A DNA stretch of 49,597 nucleotides, from positions 1 through 49,597 of the forward strand of contig QMKX01000010.1 of assembly GCA_003643835.1 (NCBI GenBank), in the 5' to 3' direction. The translations under genes were made by a program, and so were the position numbers. This DNA is from Campylobacterota bacterium (lineage in GTDB: Bacteria > Campylobacterota > Campylobacteria > Campylobacterales > Arcobacteraceae). The notes below the pieces were generated by a model, which saw only the letters and a list, made by a program, of their open reading frames with translations, did no database searches and was not told the origin of the DNA. Shown here one piece after another: positions 7,569-15,170 of this stretch (the stretch's first letter is position 1; every line of letters starts with the position of its first letter).

Positions 7569-8325
7569 TTTAGCAAACGAAAAAGAAAAAAGTATTGAAG
7601 TTAAAATCCCATTAACAACAACATCAGGGAAAATTAGAATAAAAAAACGGAGTTCTATTTTAGATTATGGACTACCATATGCTTCTAGAAGCAACCCTTT
7701 TTTGCAAAATAATTATGTTGAATGGCAAATTGGTTATGATATACACAAAACTAATAAAAACTTTAATCAAACTACATTAGAAACGATTACATTTGAAGCA
7801 TACAATGGTAAAAATAAATCTTTATATGAATTATCAGAATATTTATACTATTTTTCCAAATGGAACATTATCAAAGAAAAAGAATTAATCTTATTAAAAA
7901 ATTATATTATAAGCATTAATGACGATAATTTACTAAATGAACATAAACATTGTCAAATAAAACGAACTCATCCAAATAAAAAAGAAATTAATGGGATAAA
8001 ATTTAATGCCTTGACGATAGAATATCCCCAGCTAGTTTATCAATTTGGAAAGTTTGAAATTATAGCAGAAGTTACTATTAGAGAAAAACAACGAGCTGTC
8101 GGAACCCAACCTATGCTGTATTTTTGTTTTCCAATAACAGAATTAAAATCATCCATTTCATTATTGGGTCGTTGTGCTAACATCAAGGAGATAGCATATT
8201 TTGTATTTGATAAAAATAATTATTTTATAATTTTAGAAATGCTAAAAATTTTTGGCATGCTAAGTCCATCACATAAAGCAGATACTCTTGCTATCATAAA
8301 TACCGTATTGCGTGGTTATAAATAG
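7558..8325 (+). CDS. Probable PabI-family restriction enzyme (adenine DNA glycosylase, likely GTAC)
   Basis: The 255-residue product follows the methyltransferase with an 11-base overlap and has a good AGGAG before its ATG. It lacks PD-(D/E)XK, HNH and GIY-YIG motifs. It does keep the arrangement of the PabI family: E55 and Y60 (EWQIGY, spacing 5, like PabI E63 and Y68) and near the C-terminus H239 and D242 (SHKAD, spacing 3, like PabI H211 and D214). Basic residues precede the first pair in GKIRIKKR. The PabI numbers are from memory. PabI excises adenine from unmethylated GTAC instead of hydrolysing the phosphodiester bond, and leaves abasic sites. Assignment rests on spacing and context, not on an alignment. 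Confidence 0.7.
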   Translation: MQINLANEKEKSIEVKIPLTTTSGKIRIKKRSSILDYGLPYASRSNPFLQNNYVEWQIGYDIHKTNKNFNQTTLETITFEAYNGKNKSLYELSEYLYYFSKWNIIKEKELILLKNYIISINDDNLLNEHKHCQIKRTHPNKKEINGIKFNALTIEYPQLVYQFGKFEIIAEVTIREKQRAVGTQPMLYFCFPITELKSSISLLGRCANIKEIAYFVFDKNNYFIILEMLKIFGMLSPSHKADTLAIINTVLRGYK

Positions 8326-8367
8326 TGAAAAATATCTCAAGGCATTATAACTTTCAGATTTTTTAGA

Positions 8368-8373
8368 TAAAAT
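8368..8373 (+). promoter_or_regulatory. Probable -10 element for the DUF3108 gene
   Basis: TTTTTTAGATAAAATGCC carries the TAAAAT core behind a T run, 16 bases before the ATG at 8390. The same string, TTTTTAGATAAAATG, precedes the tRNA gene at 38.4 kb. It opens the run surE, mltA and following genes. Confidence 0.5.
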
Positions 8374-8389
8374 GCCACAAAGGATAAAA

Positions 8390-9055
8390 ATGTTTAAAAA
8401 GGTATTGATAATTATAGCGATAGTAGGTTCTATATATGCAAAACAAACAGTGCTAAAATACGATGTGAGTTTCGGTATATTTTCAGATATCGGCACCATA
8501 ACTTCATATTTTGACAAAAGTGCCAGCACATATAAAATCAAAGCGATAGTAGCAACTTCAGGGTTAGCAAGTAGTTTAAGTGGTGGTTTGGTAGAACAAT
8601 ACGAAAGTGTTGGCAACATAATCGATGGCAAACTAGTGCCTACAAAATATGTCAAATCAGCAAAAACAAAAAGCAAACACAAAATCCGCACATACACATT
8701 TGACCATATCAACAAAGTAGTGTATTATCAAAGGTCAGGTAAAGAAAAAGTTAAATACAAGTTTTATACTAAAGAAGATGTATTAACTTTGTTTATAAAC
8801 TCAAGCGAAACGATAAGAAATAGTCCTGCAGGAAAGTTGCTCAAATTTAAAGCAGTGGGTTCAAGCAAAAACGACGGTTTGATAACAGTTCAAAAAAGAG
8901 CAGATGGCAAGTTTGCTATAGTTATAAACCAAGATATATTCAACAGCAAAAAAGGTGAATTGGTTGTTGATATACAGAGCTCTGGCATATGGAAAAAGGC
9001 AGTTTTGAAAGATGTTATGATGTATGGTGATATTACAGCAAAGATAAGAAAATAG
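8390..9055 (+). CDS. Periplasmic DUF3108 domain protein
   Basis: The 221-residue product starts with a signal peptide (MFKKVLIIIAIVGSIYA) and then a beta-rich domain with the DUF3108 pattern: KYDVSFGIFSDIGT, a lipocalin-like run of strands, and DGLITVQ towards the C-terminus. The family is found in the envelope of many proteobacteria and has no established activity. An in-frame ATG six codons earlier (8372) lies inside the promoter region. The ATG at 8390 has AAGGAT at proper distance. The gene ends three bases before the surE start codon, so the two are probably cotranscribed. Confidence 0.75.
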   Translation: MFKKVLIIIAIVGSIYAKQTVLKYDVSFGIFSDIGTITSYFDKSASTYKIKAIVATSGLASSLSGGLVEQYESVGNIIDGKLVPTKYVKSAKTKSKHKIRTYTFDHINKVVYYQRSGKEKVKYKFYTKEDVLTLFINSSETIRNSPAGKLLKFKAVGSSKNDGLITVQKRADGKFAIVINQDIFNSKKGELVVDIQSSGIWKKAVLKDVMMYGDITAKIRK

Positions 9056-9058
9056 ATA

Positions 9059-9838
9059 TTGAAACCAACGATACTTATAGTCAATGATGACGGCTTCGAT
9101 GCTATAGGCTTAAAAGTTTTAAAAAAAAGCTTGCAAAGTTTGGCACATATAGTTTGTGTAGCTCCTCTACAAAACAAAAGTGCGTCATCGCACAGTATGA
9201 CTTTGAACCGTCCGTTGTTTATGAAAAGTTTTGATGACGATAGTTATACAATTGATGGCACTCCTACTGATTGTGTATTTGTAGCGCTTCATAGTTTGTT
9301 TAAGGACAAAAAGCCAGACCTTGTCATAAGTGGCATAAATATAGGTTCAAATATGGGTGAAGATATCACATACAGTGGCACAGTAGCAGCAGCTTTAGAA
9401 GCATCTATTCACGGGGTTAATGCTATAGCTATATCTCAAGTATTTGACAATCTCAAACCAAACGAAAACAAAAATGACTACAAGTTTGAACTGGCTTCAA
9501 AAATCATACATGACACAACGAAAAAGATATTTGACAGTTCATACCCAATAGAAAAACGAAAAATTTTAAATATAAATGTGCCGCAACTTAAATGCTCGCA
9601 GTATAAAGGAATAAAAATCACAAAAGCAGGACACAGAGAATATGGCGATGATTTGAGGACACACTACAACCCACGAGGTGAGCTATATCATTGGATTGGT
9701 TTGCATCCATTGAGTTGGCAAAGCGATGACAAAAGTTGTGATTTTGAAGCTATAAAAGATGGCTTCGTATCAATCACACCGATTAGCTCAAATATGACAA
9801 GTCAAGACGACCTAAAAAGGCTAATACAATGGCTATAA
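9059..9838 (+). CDS. surE: 5'/3'-nucleotidase SurE
   Basis: SurE is a metal-dependent phosphatase that dephosphorylates nucleoside monophosphates and is linked to stationary-phase survival. The 259-residue product starts KPTILIVNDDGFDA, with the metal-binding Asp pair of the family, followed by NKSASSHSMTL, DGTPTDCV and SGINIGSNMGEDITYSGTV, all canonical. The start is a TTG three bases after the previous stop. The end overlaps mltA by 10 bases. Length is normal. Confidence 0.95.
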   Translation: MKPTILIVNDDGFDAIGLKVLKKSLQSLAHIVCVAPLQNKSASSHSMTLNRPLFMKSFDDDSYTIDGTPTDCVFVALHSLFKDKKPDLVISGINIGSNMGEDITYSGTVAAALEASIHGVNAIAISQVFDNLKPNENKNDYKFELASKIIHDTTKKIFDSSYPIEKRKILNINVPQLKCSQYKGIKITKAGHREYGDDLRTHYNPRGELYHWIGLHPLSWQSDDKSCDFEAIKDGFVSITPISSNMTSQDDLKRLIQWL

Positions 9839-10899
9839 AATATATTCTCATATTTTTTGTTGTCATATATTTGTTTGTAGCTTGTAGTCCAAAACAAGAT
9901 ACAACAGATGTAAGTATCACAGAAGTAACATTTGTCAAAATTGAAAGCATATCTATGGCAAAATTAGCTAAACTAAAGTTTGAAGATATATACGGGTTTG
10001 AAACAGATGACTTAGATATGGCACTGAGAGTGTTTCAAAAAGATTGTCAAAAAAGTGCAAAAAATCCAAACTTGTCTTATGTGTGTAGCAAATCGCACAA
10101 CTATACAGATGGCAAAACTTATTTTAAAACATATTTCACTCCATACAAATTATATAAAACAAATGGACAAAAAGATGGCACTCTTACAGGGTATTATGAA
10201 CCAATACTCAAAGGTTCTTTAAGAAAAACAAAAAAATATAGATACCCAGTGCTAAAAGTGCCAAAAAATAAAAAGATAAAAAAATTAAGCCGTGCAAAAC
10301 TTAACAAAATCAAACACAAAGCTGAAAATATTTTGTTTTATACCGACAACAGAGTTGATCCATTTTTTATGGAGATACAAGGTAGCGGAAAAGTCAAACT
10401 CACAAATGGAACCATACTAAATGTAGCTTATGCCGGCCAAAATGGCAAGAAATTTTACCCTATTGGTAAAAAACTTCTTGAAATTAAAGCGATAAAAAAT
10501 AAAAATATGTCATTAGATGCTATACGAAAATGGTGTGAAGAAAACCCAAAAGATTCACAAAAACTCTTGAACTTAAATGAAAGCAAGGTATATTTTAGTT
10601 TCAGTGAGTTTGGTGCTACTGGCAGTCTTGGTGTTCCGCTTGTAGCCAAAAGAAATATAGCTGTAGACAGGCGATATGTGCCACTTGGTTTTCCTGTATT
10701 TGTGCAAAGCTTCAACCCTTATACAAAAGATAGTTTAAATACTTTAACAATAGCTGCTGATACAGGTGGGGCTATCAAAGGTGAAGTGAGGGCTGATTTT
10801 TTTTGGGGTACTGGCAAAGAGGCTTTGAAATATGCCGGCAAGATGAAAGATAGATTAAATATGACAATACTTATACCAAAGGTAGGATATAGACGATGA
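9829..10899 (+). CDS. mltA: Membrane-bound lytic murein transglycosylase A, lipoprotein
   Basis: MltA cleaves the glycan strands of peptidoglycan and leaves 1,6-anhydro ends. The 356-residue product begins with a lipoprotein signal ending at C19 (LFVACS). The MltA barrel domain is visible in GTLTGYYEPILKGS near residues 117-130 and MEIQGSGKVKL near 180-190. The C-terminal 3D domain carries AADTGGAIKG and DFFWGTG, with the Asp residues that name it. It overlaps surE by 10 bases and the cytochrome gene by 4. The expected location is the inner face of the outer membrane. Confidence 0.94.
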   Translation: MAIKYILIFFVVIYLFVACSPKQDTTDVSITEVTFVKIESISMAKLAKLKFEDIYGFETDDLDMALRVFQKDCQKSAKNPNLSYVCSKSHNYTDGKTYFKTYFTPYKLYKTNGQKDGTLTGYYEPILKGSLRKTKKYRYPVLKVPKNKKIKKLSRAKLNKIKHKAENILFYTDNRVDPFFMEIQGSGKVKLTNGTILNVAYAGQNGKKFYPIGKKLLEIKAIKNKNMSLDAIRKWCEENPKDSQKLLNLNESKVYFSFSEFGATGSLGVPLVAKRNIAVDRRYVPLGFPVFVQSFNPYTKDSLNTLTIAADTGGAIKGEVRADFFWGTGKEALKYAGKMKDRLNMTILIPKVGYRR

Positions 10900-11204
10900 T
10901 TAAAATAGTAATTTTTTTATGTGTGGTGTTGGTGCAATCCAATGCTTTGCAAACAGGGCAAGAGGTTTTTAGAACATATTGTTGGGGATGTCACCATGAA
11001 ACCGCTGTGGCATTTGGACCTAGCTTTAAGTTTATAGCCAACAATAGAACACAAGCACAAATAAAAGGGTATATCATAGCTCCAAAATCTATGTTTGAGC
11101 ATTTGGGTTACAAACGCTCGGTTATGCCTTCGTTTAAAGATGTGATAGATGATAAAGAGCTTGAGCTTATCACCAACTTTATCGTCAAACAAAAGGACAA
11201 ATAG
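10896..11204 (+). CDS. Monoheme c-type cytochrome
   Basis: The 102-residue product has a short signal peptide ending near residue 17, a single heme-binding site CWGCH at residues 29-33 and a likely axial methionine in SVMPSF near residue 78, so it is a small class I cytochrome c secreted to the periplasm. Its start overlaps the mltA stop and its own stop overlaps the GTG of the NirJ-like gene (TAGTG). That coupling suggests it works with the radical SAM product. In denitrifiers a small cytochrome (NirC) accompanies heme d1 genes, but similarity to NirC cannot be shown here. Confidence 0.85.
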   Translation: MIKIVIFLCVVLVQSNALQTGQEVFRTYCWGCHHETAVAFGPSFKFIANNRTQAQIKGYIIAPKSMFEHLGYKRSVMPSFKDVIDDKELELITNFIVKQKDK

Positions 11205-12331
11205 TGTTTAGACTTTCAAATATAATCAAATCAACTTTAGAAAACAAACCCACAAGACAGCTTGATGGCTCTATCATGATATGGAACTTCACCAATAGAT
11301 GTAATCTATTTTGTCATCATTGCTACAGCAAAGCCGATGCAAATGCAAAAGATAGTTTAAGCTTCGCTCAAATATGCGACACAATACCATCTATGAGAAA
11401 ATCTGGTGTGAAGTTTGTGATATTTAGTGGTGGGGAACCACTCATAAGGACAGATATATTTGATATAGCTCACGAGATGAAACGACACGGCATCATGACC
11501 TATCTATCTACAAATGGTATGTATATAAATGCTAAAAATGCTAAAAAAATCAAAGATACTTTTGACTATATAGGCATAAGTATAGATGGTATAGAAGAGA
11601 TACATGATTTTTTTAGAGGCCAAAAAGGTTCGTATCAAAAGGCGATAGAGGGTATAAAACACATACAAGATGCAGGAGGCAACGCTGGCATAAGATTTAC
11701 CTTGACTAACGAAACCCAAACAAGTTTTTATGATATGTTTGATTTAGCTGAAAAATTAAAAGTTCACAAACTATACATATCGCATTTGGTTTATTCTGGT
11801 AGGGGTTTAGAAAACTTGAAAATTGATATAAGCAAAGATGAACGCAGAAAATATGTTAATTTTATAATAGATAAGGCCTTTGAGTATTATAACAATGGCG
11901 ATGATATGGATATAGTCACGGGCAATATGGAGATGGATGCTGTGATGTTGATCAAAAAATTTGAACAAAACTATAGCAAGTTTGTAGAACCTTTGAAAAA
12001 AAACTTAAAAAAATGGGGTGGCAATAGTGCGGGTGAGCGACTTGGCAATATGGATTGGGAAGGCAACATAAAACCTGACCCATTTTTTCCAAAAACAGTT
12101 GGCAACTATCTTGATACTTCATTTGAAAACATATGGATAGGAGATAACGATATATTAAAGCGGTTGAGAGAAACTCCACGAGACATAAGCGGTATATGTG
12201 CAAGTTGTAGTTTTCTTGATATTTGCAATGGCGGAAGTAGAAGTAGAGCATATGCAATAAGTGGTGATTTGTATGGCGAAGATCCATCTTGTTATTTGAG
12301 TGATGATGAACGAAAAGGTATGCTGGCATGA
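11204..12331 (+). CDS. NirJ-like radical SAM protein with C-terminal SPASM-type cluster
   Basis: The 375-residue protein has the radical SAM cysteine motif C33-x3-C37-x2-C40 (NRCNLFCHHCYS), the GGEP motif (FSGGEPL) and a C-terminal cysteine cluster GICASCSFLDICNGGSRSR ending in DPSC, as in the SPASM subgroup. The opening (MFRLSNI...) and overall length resemble NirJ, which forms the acrylate or carbonyl side groups of heme d1. No other nir gene is in the window. Related proteins (AhbC/AhbD, peptide-modifying SPASM enzymes) remain possible, so I give no symbol. The start is a GTG coupled to the cytochrome gene; the stop overlaps the ATG of modA. Confidence 0.75.
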   Translation: MFRLSNIIKSTLENKPTRQLDGSIMIWNFTNRCNLFCHHCYSKADANAKDSLSFAQICDTIPSMRKSGVKFVIFSGGEPLIRTDIFDIAHEMKRHGIMTYLSTNGMYINAKNAKKIKDTFDYIGISIDGIEEIHDFFRGQKGSYQKAIEGIKHIQDAGGNAGIRFTLTNETQTSFYDMFDLAEKLKVHKLYISHLVYSGRGLENLKIDISKDERRKYVNFIIDKAFEYYNNGDDMDIVTGNMEMDAVMLIKKFEQNYSKFVEPLKKNLKKWGGNSAGERLGNMDWEGNIKPDPFFPKTVGNYLDTSFENIWIGDNDILKRLRETPRDISGICASCSFLDICNGGSRSRAYAISGDLYGEDPSCYLSDDERKGMLA

Positions 12332-13044
12332 AACTTTTGTTGATTTTATTTATGTGTGTTGGTTTGTATAGCAAAACCATAAATATAGCCGCAAGTGCAA
12401 ATTTGGCTTTTGTCATGCCACAATTAGTCAAAAATTTCAACCAAAGCTATCCAAATATTAAAGTCAATTTTACTATAAGTAGCAGTGGCAAACTATACGC
12501 ACAGATAAGAAATGGTGCTTCATATGATATATATATGTCAGCAAATGAACTATATGCTCAAAAATTATACAATACAAATAAATCATATAGCCAACCAGTA
12601 GTATATGCTAAAGGAAGATTAGTGTTTATAAGTGTCAATAAGCAATTTAAAAGTATAAACTTATACCATTTGCCTCTTGTAAAAAAACTTGCTGTTGGAA
12701 ACCCAATTACAGTTCCATATGGAGTGGCTACTAAACAAGCTTTAATCAATGCAGAACTTTACAATCAAATAAAACACAAATTTGTATATGGCGAATCCAT
12801 ATCTCAAACACTGTCTTATGCATTTAACTCTACAAATTATGGTATAGTAGCCTTATCTGCCTTGAAGGCAAAAAGGCTACAACACCTAAAAATAAAAACA
12901 CACTACACTCATATAGACAGCAAACTATATGACCCTATTAAACAAGCTATGATAAGACTAAACAACCAAAAAGAGACAAAACTATTTTTTGATTTTTTAT
13001 TGTCACAGAAAGCCAAAAAGATATTTAAACAATATGGATATTGA
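12328..13044 (+). CDS. modA: Molybdate ABC transporter substrate-binding protein
   Basis: ModA captures molybdate or tungstate in the periplasm and delivers it to the ModB channel. The 238-residue product has a signal peptide (first 15 or so residues) and the ModA pattern: IAASANLAF, TISSSGKLYAQIRNGASYDIYMSA, and further on VPYGVATKQAL and GIVALSA. The length is typical. Its ATG overlaps the stop of the NirJ-like gene as ATGA, and modB begins inside its last codons. A second possible role is binding of tungstate; sequence alone does not separate these. Confidence 0.92.
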   Translation: MKLLLILFMCVGLYSKTINIAASANLAFVMPQLVKNFNQSYPNIKVNFTISSSGKLYAQIRNGASYDIYMSANELYAQKLYNTNKSYSQPVVYAKGRLVFISVNKQFKSINLYHLPLVKKLAVGNPITVPYGVATKQALINAELYNQIKHKFVYGESISQTLSYAFNSTNYGIVALSALKAKRLQHLKIKTHYTHIDSKLYDPIKQAMIRLNNQKETKLFFDFLLSQKAKKIFKQYGY

Positions 13045-13711
13045 TCTTAACCCACTTTTTTTATCTTTTAAGTTAGCTTTTGTAACTACTATCATACTTT
13101 TTATTACATCTGTGCCACTTAGTTGGTGGATAAGTCAAACAAAATCAAAGCTCAAGCCAGCTATTGAAGCATTGAGCGCTATGCCTATAGTTTTACCTCC
13201 AACTGTCATAGGGTTTTATTTGTTAGTGTTATTTTCGCCCAACTCAATAGTAGGTGAGTTTTTGATAAATAACTTTGATATCAAACTGATATTTAGTTTC
13301 GAAGGATTAGTGGTGGCGAGTTGTATATATAGTTTGCCATTTATGGTCCAACCACTTCAAGCAGGATTTGAAAGTTTAAATAAAAATCTCATAGAGACCT
13401 CATATGTATATGGAAAAAATCAGCTACAAACTATGTTGTGGGTAGGATTAGGCAATATCAAGCCATCTATTCTGATAGCTGTTGTCATAACATTTGCACA
13501 TACTATTGGCGAGTTTGGTGTGGTGCTGATGATTGGCGGAAGCGTGCCAGATGAAACCAAAGTAGCTTCAGTAGCTATATATGAGTTTGTAGAGGTTCTA
13601 AACTACGATATGGCGCATATATATAGCTTGCTGATGTTGTGTATCAGTTTTGTGGTTTTATTTTTGATGTATCTGCTTAAAAGTAGTTATAAAACACAAG
13701 GATCTTTATGA
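13034..13711 (+). CDS. modB: Molybdate ABC transporter permease
   Basis: ModB is the inner-membrane channel of the molybdate importer. The 225-residue product has about five helices and the permease EAA loop pattern ETSYVYGKNQLQTMLWVGLG, and MPIVLPPTVIGFYLL near the second helix is characteristic of ModB. The open frame extends to 12989, but the ATG at 13034 overlaps modA by only 11 bases and gives the usual N-terminus. No modC ATPase follows: the next gene is asparaginase-like. The ATPase must be encoded elsewhere or the transporter borrows one. Confidence 0.92.
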   Translation: MDIDLNPLFLSFKLAFVTTIILFITSVPLSWWISQTKSKLKPAIEALSAMPIVLPPTVIGFYLLVLFSPNSIVGEFLINNFDIKLIFSFEGLVVASCIYSLPFMVQPLQAGFESLNKNLIETSYVYGKNQLQTMLWVGLGNIKPSILIAVVITFAHTIGEFGVVLMIGGSVPDETKVASVAIYEFVEVLNYDMAHIYSLLMLCISFVVLFLMYLLKSSYKTQGSL

Positions 13712-14202
13712 AAGATATTTTGATTATAAATACTGGTGGAACATTTAACAAAATCTACAATCAAAAAACAGGCGATATGAATATAAATAAAAATGAAGCT
13801 GATTTAAAAAATATTTTAAAAATAGTATTTAAAAAAGATATCAAGATTTTAAATATAATCCAAAAAGATTCGCTTGACTTTGATGACAACGACAGACAAT
13901 TGTTGTCAAATACCATAAAAAAACAAAAACAAAAAAATATAATAATAATACACGGCACCGACACTATGAACCAAAGTTGTGAGTTTGTAGCTAAACAAAT
14001 CAAAAATAAAAATATTGTATTTACAGGTGCTTTTGTGCCATATAGCATAGATGCCAAAGAAGCGGTGGCAAACTTAAGTTTGGCTATTGGTTATATGCAA
14101 GCTTGTAAATTGCACGAAATACACATAGCCATGCATGGTTTGGTCAAACCACACAACAAAATAAAAAAAGACAGACAAAACGATACTTTTATAGTAAAAT
14201 GA
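13708..14202 (+). CDS. Short asparaginase-like protein (N-terminal domain only)
   Basis: The 164-residue product matches only the N-terminal domain of L-asparaginases. It has the NTGGTFNKIYN motif near residues 8-18, where the threonine would be the nucleophile, and the second motif HGTDTM near 91-96, with DS at the position of the substrate-binding serine loop. The C-terminal domain is missing, so it is about half the usual length of about 330. Such short forms occur in Campylobacterota and their activity is not known to me. It overlaps modB by 4 bases and lpxD follows directly, so all may share a transcript. Confidence 0.7.
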   Translation: MKDILIINTGGTFNKIYNQKTGDMNINKNEADLKNILKIVFKKDIKILNIIQKDSLDFDDNDRQLLSNTIKKQKQKNIIIIHGTDTMNQSCEFVAKQIKNKNIVFTGAFVPYSIDAKEAVANLSLAIGYMQACKLHEIHIAMHGLVKPHNKIKKDRQNDTFIVK

Positions 14203-15170
14203 TACAATACAATATGAAACTTTCACAAATAGCCAAAGACTACGATATAAAAATAACAAATGATATAAATATATCAGGACTAAATGACTTAATAAATGCA
14301 AAAGAAACAGAGATAACCTTTTTGCACGATATAAAATACAAAGAACAGTTAAAACAGACAAAAGCTTCAGCTGTATTTGTCACAAAAGAGTTTTCAAATC
14401 TATGTCCCAAAACATCCGTGCCAATAGTATGTGAAAACCCATACATTGCTATGGCAAAAACTACAAAACTATTCTCAAAACCACTATATAAAACAACTGG
14501 TGCTAAACCAAACATAGACAAAACTACCAAACTAAAAGAAAATACAGCTTTGGGATTTGACACAACTATAGGCAAAGGTTCGGTCATATTTGATGGTGTA
14601 TTTATAGGAGACGATGTATTTATTGGCAACAACTGTATAATATACCCAAATGTTAGCATATATAGTGGCACAACTATTGGTGATGATTGTATAATTCATG
14701 CTGGCACAGTCATAGGAAGTGATGGTTTTGGTTTTGCAAATGATGGTGGCAAATATATAAAAATACATCACAATGGCGTAGTTAAAATTGCAAATGATGT
14801 GGAGATAGGCTCAAATACATCCATAGACAAAGCAGTATTTGGTGCAACTATTATTGAAAATGGTGTGAGAATTGACAACTTGGTTCACATAGCGCACAAC
14901 TGTCATATAGGCAAAGGTGTTATAATCACAGGCCAATGTGGCTTCGCTGGCTCATCCAAGCTTGGCGATTATGTAGTAATAGGAGCCCAAAGTGGAGTGT
15001 CAGGACACTTAAGCATAGCGCCCTACACTACTATATCTGCGAGAAGTGGTGTAACAAAAACCATAAAAAATAGCCACAAACAATACACAGGTTTTCCAAT
15101 TATGGAGCATAAAATTTGGCTCAAAATCCAAAGCAAAATCCAAAAGCTTCTACCAAAGGACAAAAGATAA
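14199..15170 (+). CDS. lpxD: UDP-3-O-(3-hydroxymyristoyl)glucosamine N-acyltransferase
   Basis: LpxD adds the N-linked acyl chain in the third step of lipid A synthesis. The 323-residue product has the N-terminal uridine-binding domain followed by a left-handed beta-helix of hexapeptide repeats from about residue 110 (IGKGSVIFDGVFIGDDVFIG and onward). The catalytic histidine lies in LVHIAHNCHIG. The C-terminal helix ends LPKDKR. The ATG at 14199 overlaps the previous stop; a second ATG at 14214 is equally plausible because neither has a good ribosome binding site. The 3' end overlaps ftsK by 55 bases. Confidence 0.94.
   Translation: MIQYNMKLSQIAKDYDIKITNDINISGLNDLINAKETEITFLHDIKYKEQLKQTKASAVFVTKEFSNLCPKTSVPIVCENPYIAMAKTTKLFSKPLYKTTGAKPNIDKTTKLKENTALGFDTTIGKGSVIFDGVFIGDDVFIGNNCIIYPNVSIYSGTTIGDDCIIHAGTVIGSDGFGFANDGGKYIKIHHNGVVKIANDVEIGSNTSIDKAVFGATIIENGVRIDNLVHIAHNCHIGKGVIITGQCGFAGSSKLGDYVVIGAQSGVSGHLSIAPYTTISARSGVTKTIKNSHKQYTGFPIMEHKIWLKIQSKIQKLLPKDKR

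Noticed and set aside
7558-8325. Second gene of the restriction island as a simple PD-(D/E)XK nuclease
   Set aside because: No D-x(n)-(D/E)-x-K pair in a suitable setting was seen, whereas the PabI-type residue spacings are present.
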